A DNA stretch of 64,000 bases from Prochilodus magdalenae (Eukaryota > Chordata > Actinopteri > Characiformes > Prochilodontidae), in assembly GCA_024036415.1 (NCBI GenBank), contig JAMWET010001215.1, forward strand, positions 1 through 64,000. Direction: 5' to 3'. The position numbers were made by a program, and so were the translations under genes. The first letter of the stretch is position 1. Every line of letters starts with the position of its first letter. Positions 33,438 to 42,519 of this stretch are shown in pieces. The notes below the pieces were generated by a model. It saw nothing but the letters and a program-made list of their open reading frames with translations. It had not been told where the DNA came from and did not search any database.

Positions 33438-33611
33438 CACTGGATGCAGGTTCTTCTCTCTGTGGTTTGTGTAGGTCTATGGTAGTATCTGCTTGATATG
33501 TTGATAAGACTATCTCAATTCCCTCAGCCCTTCAGTGCGAACCCTCACACTGCTTCCACACTGTTCTCCAAGGCATACTTTGCTTACACGTCACAAAATA
33601 TCATAAGTAAT
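33438..33611. other. Spacer between two family A copies
   Basis: Unique short sequence with no recognised feature. Confidence 0.3.
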
Positions 33612-34112
33612 ATTCACTCATTATCAGAAGAATAGCTGCACCCAGAAGGCACCAACCAACAGGAATGGAACTTGTGACGACTGCCCTTAGACTTAGACCT
33701 TAGACCAAAGACTGCAATGGTGTTGTGCGAGACTGTCATGGAAAGACTCAGAATGGAAGCAGGTCACCTTTAATAACGAGTCCCGCTTTTGTCTTAGTGG
33801 ACGACCAAAGAGTCCGTGTGTGGAGGCACCGTGGTCAGCACCAAGATGAACGGTTTGTTGTCATGCATCACACGTCCAGAAGACCTGGTGTCACTCCACA
33901 TCCACCCCTACCGCACCATCTGCAGGAACTGTGTGAGGATATTCAAGCTGGATGGGATGGATTATCACAGGACACCATTAGGAACGTCTACAACTCCATG
34001 CTGAGACGCCTGGCATGTTGTGTTAGCTCTGACGTCATACTGAGGGACTACTTCTGTATGTGTAGCACAATATATATTACCCATATCAGTCTAAATTTAA
34101 TCAATATATATA
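33612..34112 (+). pseudogene. Family A Tc1-derived element with transposase remnant
   Basis: Begins ATTCACTCATTATCAGAAGA/ATAGCTGCACCCAGAAGG. A frame from 33725 is the longest transposase remnant of this family in the window. After a first shifted part it contains RVRVWRHRGQHQDERFVV, then runs directly into LQELCEDIQAGWDGLSQDTI and NSMLRRLACCV. In known fish Tc1 relatives these blocks are separated by the catalytic core with the second Asp and the final acidic residue; that core is absent here as in all sister copies. The right terminus is cut by the family E MITE at 34113. Confidence 0.82.
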
Positions 34113-34366
34113 TATTGTCGCTATCCAAAGAAAAACATGTATCTCCATTTTTGTTGATTTTTATTTTTATGCTTCATTTGATCACATGATCTGCTGTTTA
34201 CACTGTGTGGGAATTTCATGAAGAATGGACCAACAGAAATGGCCCAGAGGTGCTTTGAAAGACGTCTGGTTCCACTGACTTCCATTCAAATTACAGGAGG
34301 TTTTTGGCCTTTCCTGAAAAGTAGCCATTTTGGAGATACCTGTTTTTCTTTGGACAGCGACGATAT
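34113..34366 (-). mobile_element. Family E MITE (copy 4), complete
   Basis: 254 bp, ends TATTGTCGCTATCCAAAGAA and TTCTTTGGACAGCGACGATA, flanked on both sides by ATATATA runs. The interior carries AAGACGTCTGGTTCCACTGA and GAATGGACCAACAGAAATGG. TA-rich dinucleotide DNA seems to be the preferred target. Confidence 0.85.
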
Positions 34367-34377
34367 ATATATATATA

Positions 34378-34916
34378 CAGGGGTTGGACAATGAAACTGA
34401 AACACCTGGTTTTAGACCACAATCATTTATTAGTATGGTGTAGGGCCTCCTTTTGCGGCCAATACAGCGTCAGTTGGTCTTGGGAATGACATATACTGCG
34501 TCCTGCACAGTGGTCAGAGGGATTTTAAGCCATTCTTCTTGCAGGATAGTGGCCAGGTCACTACGTGATGCTGGTGGAGGTTCGTCCTTCTTGGTGGTAT
34601 GCTGACATTACCCTGGATACCGTGGCTCTTGATACATCACAAAGACTTGCTGTCTTGGTCACAGATGCGCCAGCAAGACGTGCACCAACAGTTTGTCCTC
34701 TTTTGAACTCTGGTATGTCAACCCATTCATATGCCTGTGTGCATTGCAGTATTTTGAATCAGAACTGTGCTCTTACCTGCTAACTGAACCTTCACACTCT
34801 GCTCTTACTGGTGCAATGTGCAATTAATGAAGATTGGCCACCAGGCTGGTCCAATTTAGCCATGAGACCTCCCACACTAAAATGACAGGTGTTTCAGTTT
34901 CATTGTCCAACCCCTG
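34378..34916 (-). mobile_element. Family C Tc1-derived element with TA duplication
   Basis: 539 bp, flanked by TA on both sides. Ends CAGGGGTTGGACAATGAAAC and GTTTCATTGTCCAACCCCTG are perfect inverted repeats over at least 30 bp. On the minus strand it encodes a transposase N-terminal fragment containing VGARLAGASVTKTASLC and VSAYHQEG-like text, the paired helix-turn-helix DNA-binding region of Tc1 transposases. It then skips to the end of the element. The catalytic core is deleted: a non-autonomous derivative. Confidence 0.92.
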
Positions 34917-34918
34917 TA

Positions 34919-35122
34919 CATATATATAGATATATAGTATATCTCCTGACAATAAAAAAAAAACTTAATGGCTGTTTAACTGGAAATGGAATGAATGGAG
35001 GATGATATAGGACTGCCACACTAAATGAGCCTAGTTTATGATATGATATGATAATTGTAGTAATTTAGTAAATTAACCCTTAAGATGATTGTGTTTTTGT
35101 AATATGTAATTATTTTTTTCAG
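34919..35122. other. AT-rich spacer
   Basis: No repeat or gene. Its end (TAATTATTTTTTTCAG) is a good splice acceptor for the microexon-like site that follows. Confidence 0.35.
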
Positions 35123-35140
35123 CAGCACAAAAGGCCATGG
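35123..35140 (+). CDS. Candidate 18-nt microexon
   Basis: TTATTTTTTTCAG|CAGCACAAAAGGCCATGG|GTAAGA: a strong pyrimidine tract and acceptor, 18 nt, then a consensus donor. The length is a multiple of 3 and no frame contains a stop (read in phase 0 it gives QHKRPW). Microexons of this size are common in vertebrate neuronal genes. Unique, enhancer-like sequence follows. It may be chance; a second acceptor CAGCAG would make it 15 nt. Confidence 0.22.
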
Positions 35141-35839
35141 GTAAGAAATATGAACATTGTGAAAAGTTAGTAGTGTAATTTAGACTTACCTGTTTTTAAG
35201 AAGTCGGATTCATGTATGTACTGAAAGACAAACACTTCCCGCTCCCTTATCGCCTACTGTTTTCAATAACACAGATTATTTTTGTTTTCCATTCCTGATT
35301 ATTTTTTGTTTAATCTTTGTTTGATCGTCCAAACGTCCTCCTTTATATTCCTGAATATCATTAGTCTGTCTCGTTCTCTATTAGAGTTTAACCCACTGGC
35401 AAATGGGAAATGATATGCAAACGTATTCAGGGTTTTCCAGTGTCTCTGCATAATTTAGGCTGCCTCCCTGCTGGATTAATCTGATTGGACAGTTATGTAA
35501 AGAGAGCGGGGTCTGAGCTGTCACTCTCTGGCTGCGGGGCACCGAGCCAATTGTTTTTGACACAGAAAACACTTTTGGGAATATTGCATGTATTTTTGCC
35601 CGCAAACTACAGCCGACACGTTCTGTAGCCCAAGAGGGTTTAGAGGTTCTCATGTCTTTGTTGGCAGTACATCTTTTCAGGTCTGATGGTAGACATGCAC
35701 TGAGTTCCCACGGCTTGATACACATTCTTCAGTGAGTGGGTTAAAGCATATATACCTATATATACTAAATTAAAATCTAGATATATAAATAAGTGCGTGG
35801 ATCAAATGAACATTAAGTGCTGTTTAAATGAACAACATA
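35141..35839. promoter_or_regulatory. Unique sequence, possible conserved non-coding DNA
   Basis: About 35240-35740 is unique, with CTGATTATTTTTTGTTTAATC, GGATTAATCTGATTGGACAG (homeodomain and CCAAT-type sites) and TGATATGCAAACG (octamer-like ATGCAAA). The density of such sites suggests an enhancer; conservation untested. Confidence 0.28.
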
Positions 35840-37225
35840 AGCCATATCGCCCCCTACACTTCCTGTAGGGTATTACAATCTGTCAGAACGACTGTATGGA
35901 CCATATAAACATTATGGAGCAGTTCTTAAATGAAAGCCATATCGCCATATCGCCCTCTACACTTCCTGTAGGGTATTGCAATCTGTCAGAACAACTGTAT
36001 GGACCATATAAACATTATGGTGCACCTTAAAAAAAAACAATAGAAGCACTTCCTTAGTGCATTACAATCTGCCAAAATGACTGTGTAGATCATATAAACA
36101 TTATGGAGCACTTCTTAAATGAAAGCCATATTGCCATATCGCCCCCTACACTTCCTGTACAGTATTACGGTCTGTCAGAATTACTATGTGGATCATATGA
36201 ACCTTACAGAGTGCTTCTTAAATTAAACAATGGAAGCCATATTGCCCCCTACACTCCCTGTAGTGTATTACAGTCTAACAGGGTGACTGTGTAGATAGAA
36301 GCTGTATCGCCCCCTACACTTCCTGTACACTTTCTGTACAGAATTACTGGTCTGATCAGTATGAATTATAGAGTGCTTCTTAAATGAAACAATGGAAGCC
36401 ATATTGACCCCTACACTCCCTGTAGTGTATTACAGTCTGACAGGATGACTGTGCAGATAGAAGCCATATCGCCCCCTACACTCCCTGTAGTGTATTACAG
36501 TCTAACAGGATGACTGTGTAGATAGAAGCTGTATCGCCCCCTACACTTCCTGTAGAGTATTACGGTCTGTCAGAATTACTGTGTGGATCATATGAACCTT
36601 ATAGAGTGCTTCTTAAATGAAACAATGGAAGCCATATTGCCCCCTACACTCCCTGTAGTGTATTACAGTCTAACAGGTTGACTGTGTGGATGTAAGCTGT
36701 AGATATAACCCCCTACACTTCCTGTAGAGTATTATGGTCTGTCAGAATTACTGTGTGGATCATATGAACATTATAGAGTGCTTCTTAAAAGAAACAATAG
36801 AAGCCATATTGCCCCCTACACTCCCTGTAGTGCATTACAGTCTAACAGGGTGACTGTGTAGATAGAGGCTGTATCGCCCCCTACACTTCCTGTAGAGTAT
36901 TACGGTCTGTCAGAATTACTATGTGGATCATATGAGCATTATCGAGTGCTTCTTAAATTAAACAATGGAAGCCATATTGCCCCCTACACTCCCGGTAGTG
37001 TATTACAGTTGACAGGATGACTGTGGAGAGAGAAGCCATATCGCCCCCTACACTTCCTGCAGAGTATTACGATCTGTCAGAATTACTTTTTGGAGCATAT
37101 GAACCTTATAGAGTGCTTCTTAAATGAAACAATAGAAGCCATATTGCCCCCTACACTCCCGGAAGTGTATTACAGTCTGAGGGGATGACTGTAATACTCT
37201 ACAGGAAGTGTAGGGGCGATATGAC
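35840..37225. repeat. ~170-bp tandem array
   Basis: About eight units, each with two half-units: GCCCCCTACACTTCCTGTAG followed by TATTACGGTCTGTCAGAATT and GCATATGAACCTTATAGAGTG-like text, then GCCATATTGCCCCCTACACT, CCCTGTAGTGTATTACAGTC. Successive CTACACTTCC starts at 36541, 36713, 36881 and 37048 are 167-172 bp apart. The last part (37185-37220) contains the unit in reverse (ACAGGAAGTGTAGGGGCGAT). Confidence 0.92.
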
Positions 37226-37860
37226 TTCTGCTGTTTTCACTACACATGTAGTTTAATACTACCTGTTATTAAGTATGTTATTAAGTATTAAGTTGTGTTT
37301 TTGTTACTAGCAAACAATGCATCAACTTTTCCGGTCCTCTTTTCGCCAACTAGAAATGGCCAGTTTGTTGTAACGGTTCAACAGTTTGACTCCACTGCAC
37401 AGTGTGAAGATTAGGGGAATTTGGTCCGTTCCTCTGCCTGTGCCGTCATGCTGTGTGTGTGCAGAAGGGGGAGTTTTAGGCTGAGTGAGTTCTCCTCCGT
37501 CTTCTGGAGGGGTCCGAGTGGGCCCCCGCTGCTGCCGCTGACATTTCTGTGGTGTTTATTAAGCGGATGACAAGTCTATCAGGGCCCATAAGCAGGCTGA
37601 CACGGGCGGGGGATCTTTCGCTACTTTCGGGGAGGGCATCATCAATCTTCCCTGTGGCCGGCTCTCTGGAGCTGCTGATGGAAAACACAGATTCCTCCCC
37701 TATCCTCCAATGTTCTCCAGGGGTGTTCCCAATTACAAATACAGGATTCGGAAGGGCGGAAAGAATGGGTTCAATTCCAGTATTTGTTTGCTCTTAATGT
37801 TTCCAATACTAGTGATTAAGGCTGTCACAAGTACTTGACTAACTCAATTGCTCAGTTTAA
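37226..37860. promoter_or_regulatory. Unique sequence, possible conserved non-coding DNA
   Basis: About 37430-37800 is unique and relatively GC-rich. It contains GTTTATTAAGCGGATGACAA and CAGGGCCCATAAGCAGGCTG, and looks unlike the repeats around it. Frames on both strands lack splice support. Confidence 0.25.
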
Positions 37861-38219
37861 CAATCAATCAATATTTGACACTGAATCAGCAGTGATGAGT
37901 TGGCAGTATGGATGATGATAATGCATTATGCAACCTACTGCTCTCTTTCACAGTAAGATTTCTAAATGGTTTCCTGGTTTATATTTTTCCAGTTACATAT
38001 AATAAGAATAGCGGAGCTGGAGGTCCAGGATTCAGGATTGGTGAAAGAAGCATCAGTAATCTTACAGATGCAGGTTAAGTGCTATTTTCATATACTACAT
38101 TACTACATTGTGTGCTGTAGTGCTAAATATACATCACTGGTGCTATTTAAATATACTTCAATAGAACTAATCGTACTCAACTGTATTATTTTAAGACACC
38201 ATTAAGATTTACTTACACA

Positions 38220-38470
38220 TACTTACGTAAAACCAGAATTCCCAATAATTTGGGATGTTAGGTAAAATGTGAAAAAAAAGAATGCAATGATTAGCAAATC
38301 TGATAGACCCACATATTATATCAGCAGAGGTGGGTGTAAGTCACACATGTGCAAGTCACAAGTAAGTCTCAAATCTTAACCTTAAAGTCTCAAGAAAGTC
38401 CAAAGTACCTGGAAAATTCAAGCAAGTCAGGTCCTGCTATCCGTCAAGCAAGTCTCAAGTCAAGTCATAT
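38220..38470. repeat. Fragments of dispersed DNA repeats
   Basis: AGAATGCAATGATTAGCAAAT (about 38280) resembles the end of a common fish DNA transposon. About 38340-38465 is rich in AAGTCTCAAG / CAAGTCA repeats, also a familiar dispersed fish repeat. Classes not assigned. Confidence 0.4.
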
Positions 38471-40642
38471 GGAGTTATGATGCTATAACTCCAGTTTCCA
38501 CCTTTAACTCAGGTAAACATCAGGGGCCCTACAGAGCTGAACTTATTTTCAACACTTACAAACACTGTTTCATTTCTTCTTGTCCTTTTGACTCATCTGT
38601 TAAACACGGTGGTTAAGAAGCGCAAAACGAAATCAAAATAACAAAATAAAAACACATTTACCAACAAAAAAACTTTCAAGAAAACAAAAGAAGAAAGCAA
38701 AATATAATTTTACAACAGCAAAAAAATTACATTCCAGACAGCTTTTGCAAAACAGCTTGGCCCTTGTAAAATGTAATTAACAGAAATAGACTTTTCTTGT
38801 GAGTAAAATATTAGGACATCCCCACATTATATACTGATCAGTTGCCAATGATCCGAACATTGTAAGAAATGAATTTGTAGGAGCTTTTCTTTAAACCTCA
38901 GGTATTTTGTTTGATTTGCTCAAAAAATAAAAAAAATAAAAGGCTGCAGGTGTATATGTGTCAGGGAGGGGATATAAAACACCAGCCAGTTCACTGTTCC
39001 CAAATAACTAACCAGAGAAACTGGCAACATGGCCAGGTCAGATTGTTCTAGCAAGTTCAGCCCAAGAGCCGAGCACTAGATGCTCAAATAAGTCTCAAAG
39101 AATCCTAAAACATCACCCACAGGTAGTTCCTGCCGTGTTGAAAGAGTCAGAGTCAGAAAAAGACTGCAGGCCACGTTGAGGCGTTAGTACTAGTCGGATG
39201 CATGGATGTGTAGCTGAGGTGTTATTACTTTGTTTATTATTCACTTTTCCCTGTTTTATTTGTTTTGCCGCTATAATTTAGGAATATTTGTAATGTGAAC
39301 TTCACAAAAACTTTATTTGGGATTTGTAATTGATGTTCTTGTATGTTTGAAGTTAATAGTTGAGTGGCCAGACCTTTGTTCTTATGGCTTTGGTTCCTCC
39401 CATGTGTTGTAGCTGGGACCTTAATTATTGTGACACCCGGAGTAAGCGCATGTGGCGGTTTTGCCCGGTTTTGTGAGAAGCATTGTGGATGCTTGTACGG
39501 GGAGTGGGAGAGAGCTGTTTCGGCTGCATGTGCTTACTACTGCCCCATGCTACTTTCGTGCAGAATAAATCTTCATATCTCCAGTTCCCGTGCGCGTGCT
39601 TGGTTTCAACTACCGTCTCAAGTCTGCTACAGATGCATGGATGTCTCACAGTAGACATCCATGTTGTAGTAGGCCTATGTTTATCAGATGGGTCTCTGTA
39701 CACTAAGAACAATATTAGATCTGTATGTCACATGGATTTCTCAGAGTACAGTTTTATTAACTAAAGTTCTATTTTACCAGTATAACGGTTTAAGTATGTT
39801 CATCACACACTACAGTTTATTTTAGCGCTTTGCCATCTTGTTGTCTCACAGTAGTAGTATATAAAAAATGTCAAATTAAGAAATGGTATATCTTACCAAA
39901 CTACAGGTTGTTGTATGTTACAAGTGATATTTGATCTGTATGTCAGTGCATTTCAAGTTTTTATAAATAACATCAACAGGCTCTTCGATTCTCTAAGTCT
40001 TGTACGTTTTGATGAGAATACACACTTTAGAGACAGTTCCTTACTGTATTGGGTACCTGCTGCAGTGATTCTGGCTATAGTACTGGAGTACTGGAGGAAA
40101 GGAAAGATCGGGAACTCTGGGGGAAAAGCTTTGGCCCAGAGAAGACAGCGGATTCAAATCTACTTACCTTTTACCTGGGAAATTCAAGAGCAAAGTGAAA
40201 AGATGGGACTTGAGCTCCATTTAAAGTAACAGGAAAGGCTGCTAACTATCAATGATGGAGAAGGTGTAGAAGTGGTGGACAGCTGTTGTTTACTCGGATC
40301 ATTTATTATTAACAACAGAGGATTCAGCTCTCAGTAAGAAATACAGCACAAACTGGCAGTGAGCAGAACCTGGCTGAAAGAGCCTGAAAACATCTGCAGG
40401 TGTAGTTTATCAGTACCTATAAAGATCAGAAGGCTGTGCTCTTTCTGTGGTGCATCGATGGGAACAGTACCGATGCCTTAGAACTTTGGTCTGTGAAGAC
40501 TTTTAAGAGAACTTTGGACAGCAAAGAAAACAAACACATGGACTCTGATCCAATCAAGCGTAACCTCTCAGTTGAAGCCCCGATAACCAAGCTGAAGCTT
40601 AGGCGTATTATGAGAAGAACCTGTTAACTGTGAATACCAGCA
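38471..40642. other. Unannotated; LTR-like stretch possible
   Basis: No gene recognised. About 39180-39650 has TTTATTATTCACTTTTCCCTG, TGTGACACCCGGAGTAAG and GCAGAATAAATCTTCATATC (an AATAAA polyadenylation signal), a mix that recalls a retrotransposon LTR. I cannot find its ends or a second copy. Short frames at 39364-40229 show no known domain. Confidence 0.25.
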
Positions 40643-40896
40643 TATCGTCGCTGTGCGAAGAAACACGAGTATCTCCAAAACTGCAACTTTCCAGGAGGGG
40701 CCAAAAACCTCATTCAATTTTAATGTAAGTCAATGGAACCAGACGTCTTTCCAAGCACTTTTGGGCCTCATCTGTTGGCCCACAGATCATGCAATTCTCC
40801 CACAGTGTAAACAGCAGCTGCTGTTTTCAAATGATGCATAAAAGTCAAAATGGACAAAAATGGAGATACATGTTTTTCATTGGACAGCGGCGATAT
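40643..40896 (+). mobile_element. Family E MITE (copy 5), complete
   Basis: 254 bp, ends TATCGTCGCTGTGCGAAGAA and TTCATTGGACAGCGGCGATA. Contains GGGGCCAAAAACCTCATT, CAATGGAACCAGACGTCTTT and GTAAACAGCAGCTGCTG in the same order as copy 3. Confidence 0.85.
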
Positions 40897-40984
40897 ACAA
40901 ATACCAGCAGCGTCATCAGACAAACACAAACGATGAACAGCGCTTCTGGAAACGACTATTTATACTTACACCCACCTTCATTGG

Positions 40985-41610
40985 GTCCACCTCCTTGTAT
41001 CTACACTCACTGTCCATTTTGTTCCACTGACCATATGTGACACAGACTGTCCATCTGTTTCTCTGTATACTTTATTACCCTGTTCTTCAGTGGTCAGGAC
41101 CCCCACAGGACCACCACAGAGCAGGTGGTATATGGGTGGTGGATCCTTCCCAGCACTGCAGTGACACTGACGTGGTAGTGGTGTGTTAGAGTGTGTTGTG
41201 CTGGTGTAAGGGGATCAGACACAGCAGTGTTGCTGGAATGTTCTCTGTGTCCACTCACTGTCCACTCTATTAGACACTCCTACCTTGCTGGTCCACCTTG
41301 TAGATGTACAGTCAGAGACGATAGCTCATCTGCTGCTGCACAGTGCAGTGTTGGATATCTTCTAGTCCTTCATCAATGGTGCCCACAGGACACTGCCCAG
41401 GGGATGCTGCCCAAAGGACGCTACTGGCCGTTTAGGTTTGGTTGGTGGACGATTCTCAGTCCAGTGTCAATGCCGTGCTGTGGTAGTCTGTGGTTGCCCT
41501 GACCATTAAAGAACAGGATACAGTTTATCACTGTAGAACTACAAAGTGCCCCTTTAGGTAAAGCAGAGCTGGTAAAATGGACAGCGGGTGGAGGTAATTA
41601 AGTGGCTGGT
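40985..41610. mobile_element. hAT-like foldback element
   Basis: Left end CCACCTCCTTGTATCTACAC/TCACTGTCCATTTTGTTCCA is inverted at the right end as TGGTAAAATGGACAGCGGGTG/GAGGTAATTAAGTGG. Sub-terminal parts also pair: AACAGG...CAGTTTATCACTGTAG at right and CTGTTCTTCAGTGGTCAGGA / GGTTGCCCTGACCATTAAAG. The interior GTCCACTCTATTAGACACTC and ATGTACAGTCAGAGACGA is a familiar high-copy fish element, which I recall as hAT-type. No transposase. Confidence 0.55.
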
Positions 41611-41673
41611 GGGTGTAAATGACACTACTGTATGTATGTATTTATGTATCTATGTTTCCTATACTACTTTCAG

Positions 41674-41836
41674 CAATGCAAATGCTTCTTCCAACCCAAG
41701 GCCTTCTCAGGAGTGCCAGAGCCCTGATAAAGAAGGAAGCAAGGAATGGAGAACTGGAGAGAAGGAGTTGTGGGAGATGCTGACAGCGCTGGGCCGTGAT
41801 GAAGAGGATCAGGGCTTATGGTGAAGGAAGAATAAG
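41674..41836 (+). CDS. Candidate exon with stop codon, unknown protein
   Basis: Bounded by TTTCCTATACTACTTTCAG| and AATAAG|GTAAGC, both near consensus. Length 163 bp. The frame that fits best enters at the third base of a codon, reads ANASSNPRPSQECQSPDKEG, SKEWRTGEKELWEMLTALGR, DEEDQGLW and ends at TGA (41822-41824), 12 bases before the donor. A second frame is open from an ATG at 41676 for 35 codons. A stop shortly before a donor is typical of a last coding exon with a 3'-UTR intron, or of a poison or lncRNA exon. The protein is not recognised. Confidence 0.3.
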
Positions 41837-42147
41837 GTAAGCACATTCACACTCCCACATGCTCCAGCTAGCTCTAATGTTCATAAACACATTTGGGTTG
41901 ACAGCATGGAGCTTAAAAGTAACAAGGGGATGCAGCACTAGTGTGCTGTGGCATTAGAGAGTAAAGATATTCGGTACACCAAACTGCAGTTCCAGTTTGT
42001 GCACTTAAAAGGTGATTGTAACTCACTTCTACAGGACTGGGGTTTTTCACACTTAGACAGAGTGTTTTATTACTGTGCCTTTAAGACTGATTCATGTAAA
42101 TGACCCCTATTCTGATTGGAGGTTGAGTATTCCTGACAAAACGTAGT
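41837..42147. other. Unannotated spacer
   Basis: Unique sequence, no feature recognised. Confidence 0.35.
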
Positions 42148-42361
42148 GGTTGGTGTAACTCAGCAGATAACACCACTACCCACCAAGTAGCCACCACCAC
42201 ACGTGGGAGACTGGGGTTCGAATCCTGGTCTGGGTGACTATGCTGTGCTACACCAGTAAGAGTCCTTGGGCAAGACTCCTAACACTACATTGGCCCACCT
42301 GTAATATGATTAACCTTGTAAGTCGCTCTGGATAAGAGCGTCAGCTAAATGCCGTAAATGG
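42148..42361 (+). mobile_element. Family B tRNA-derived SINE
   Basis: Full-length: GGTTGGTGTAACTCAGCAGA (A box region), GGGGTTCGAATCCTGG (B box), then AAGAGTCCTTGGGCAAGACT and AAGTCGCTCTGGATAAGAGC to GCCGTAAATG. Confidence 0.9.
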
Positions 42362-42519
42362 AAAAAGTGATAGACAGAAATTCAAAAATTATTTTGGATG
42401 TGTGGATTCTTAGCAAGCTACAATGTTTGTTTCCTGGAAGCCAGGAACAGCTCAGTGTTTAGTAATCTACCCACAACTACCAGTACAGACTGAATTCAGG
42501 AACAGCACCCAGTGAGCTG

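Noticed and set aside
39364..40229. Frames of about 95-105 codons that might be a small gene
   Set aside because: Different frames and strands overlap; one has a hydrophobic stretch but there is no start or splice context, and the area looks LTR-like.
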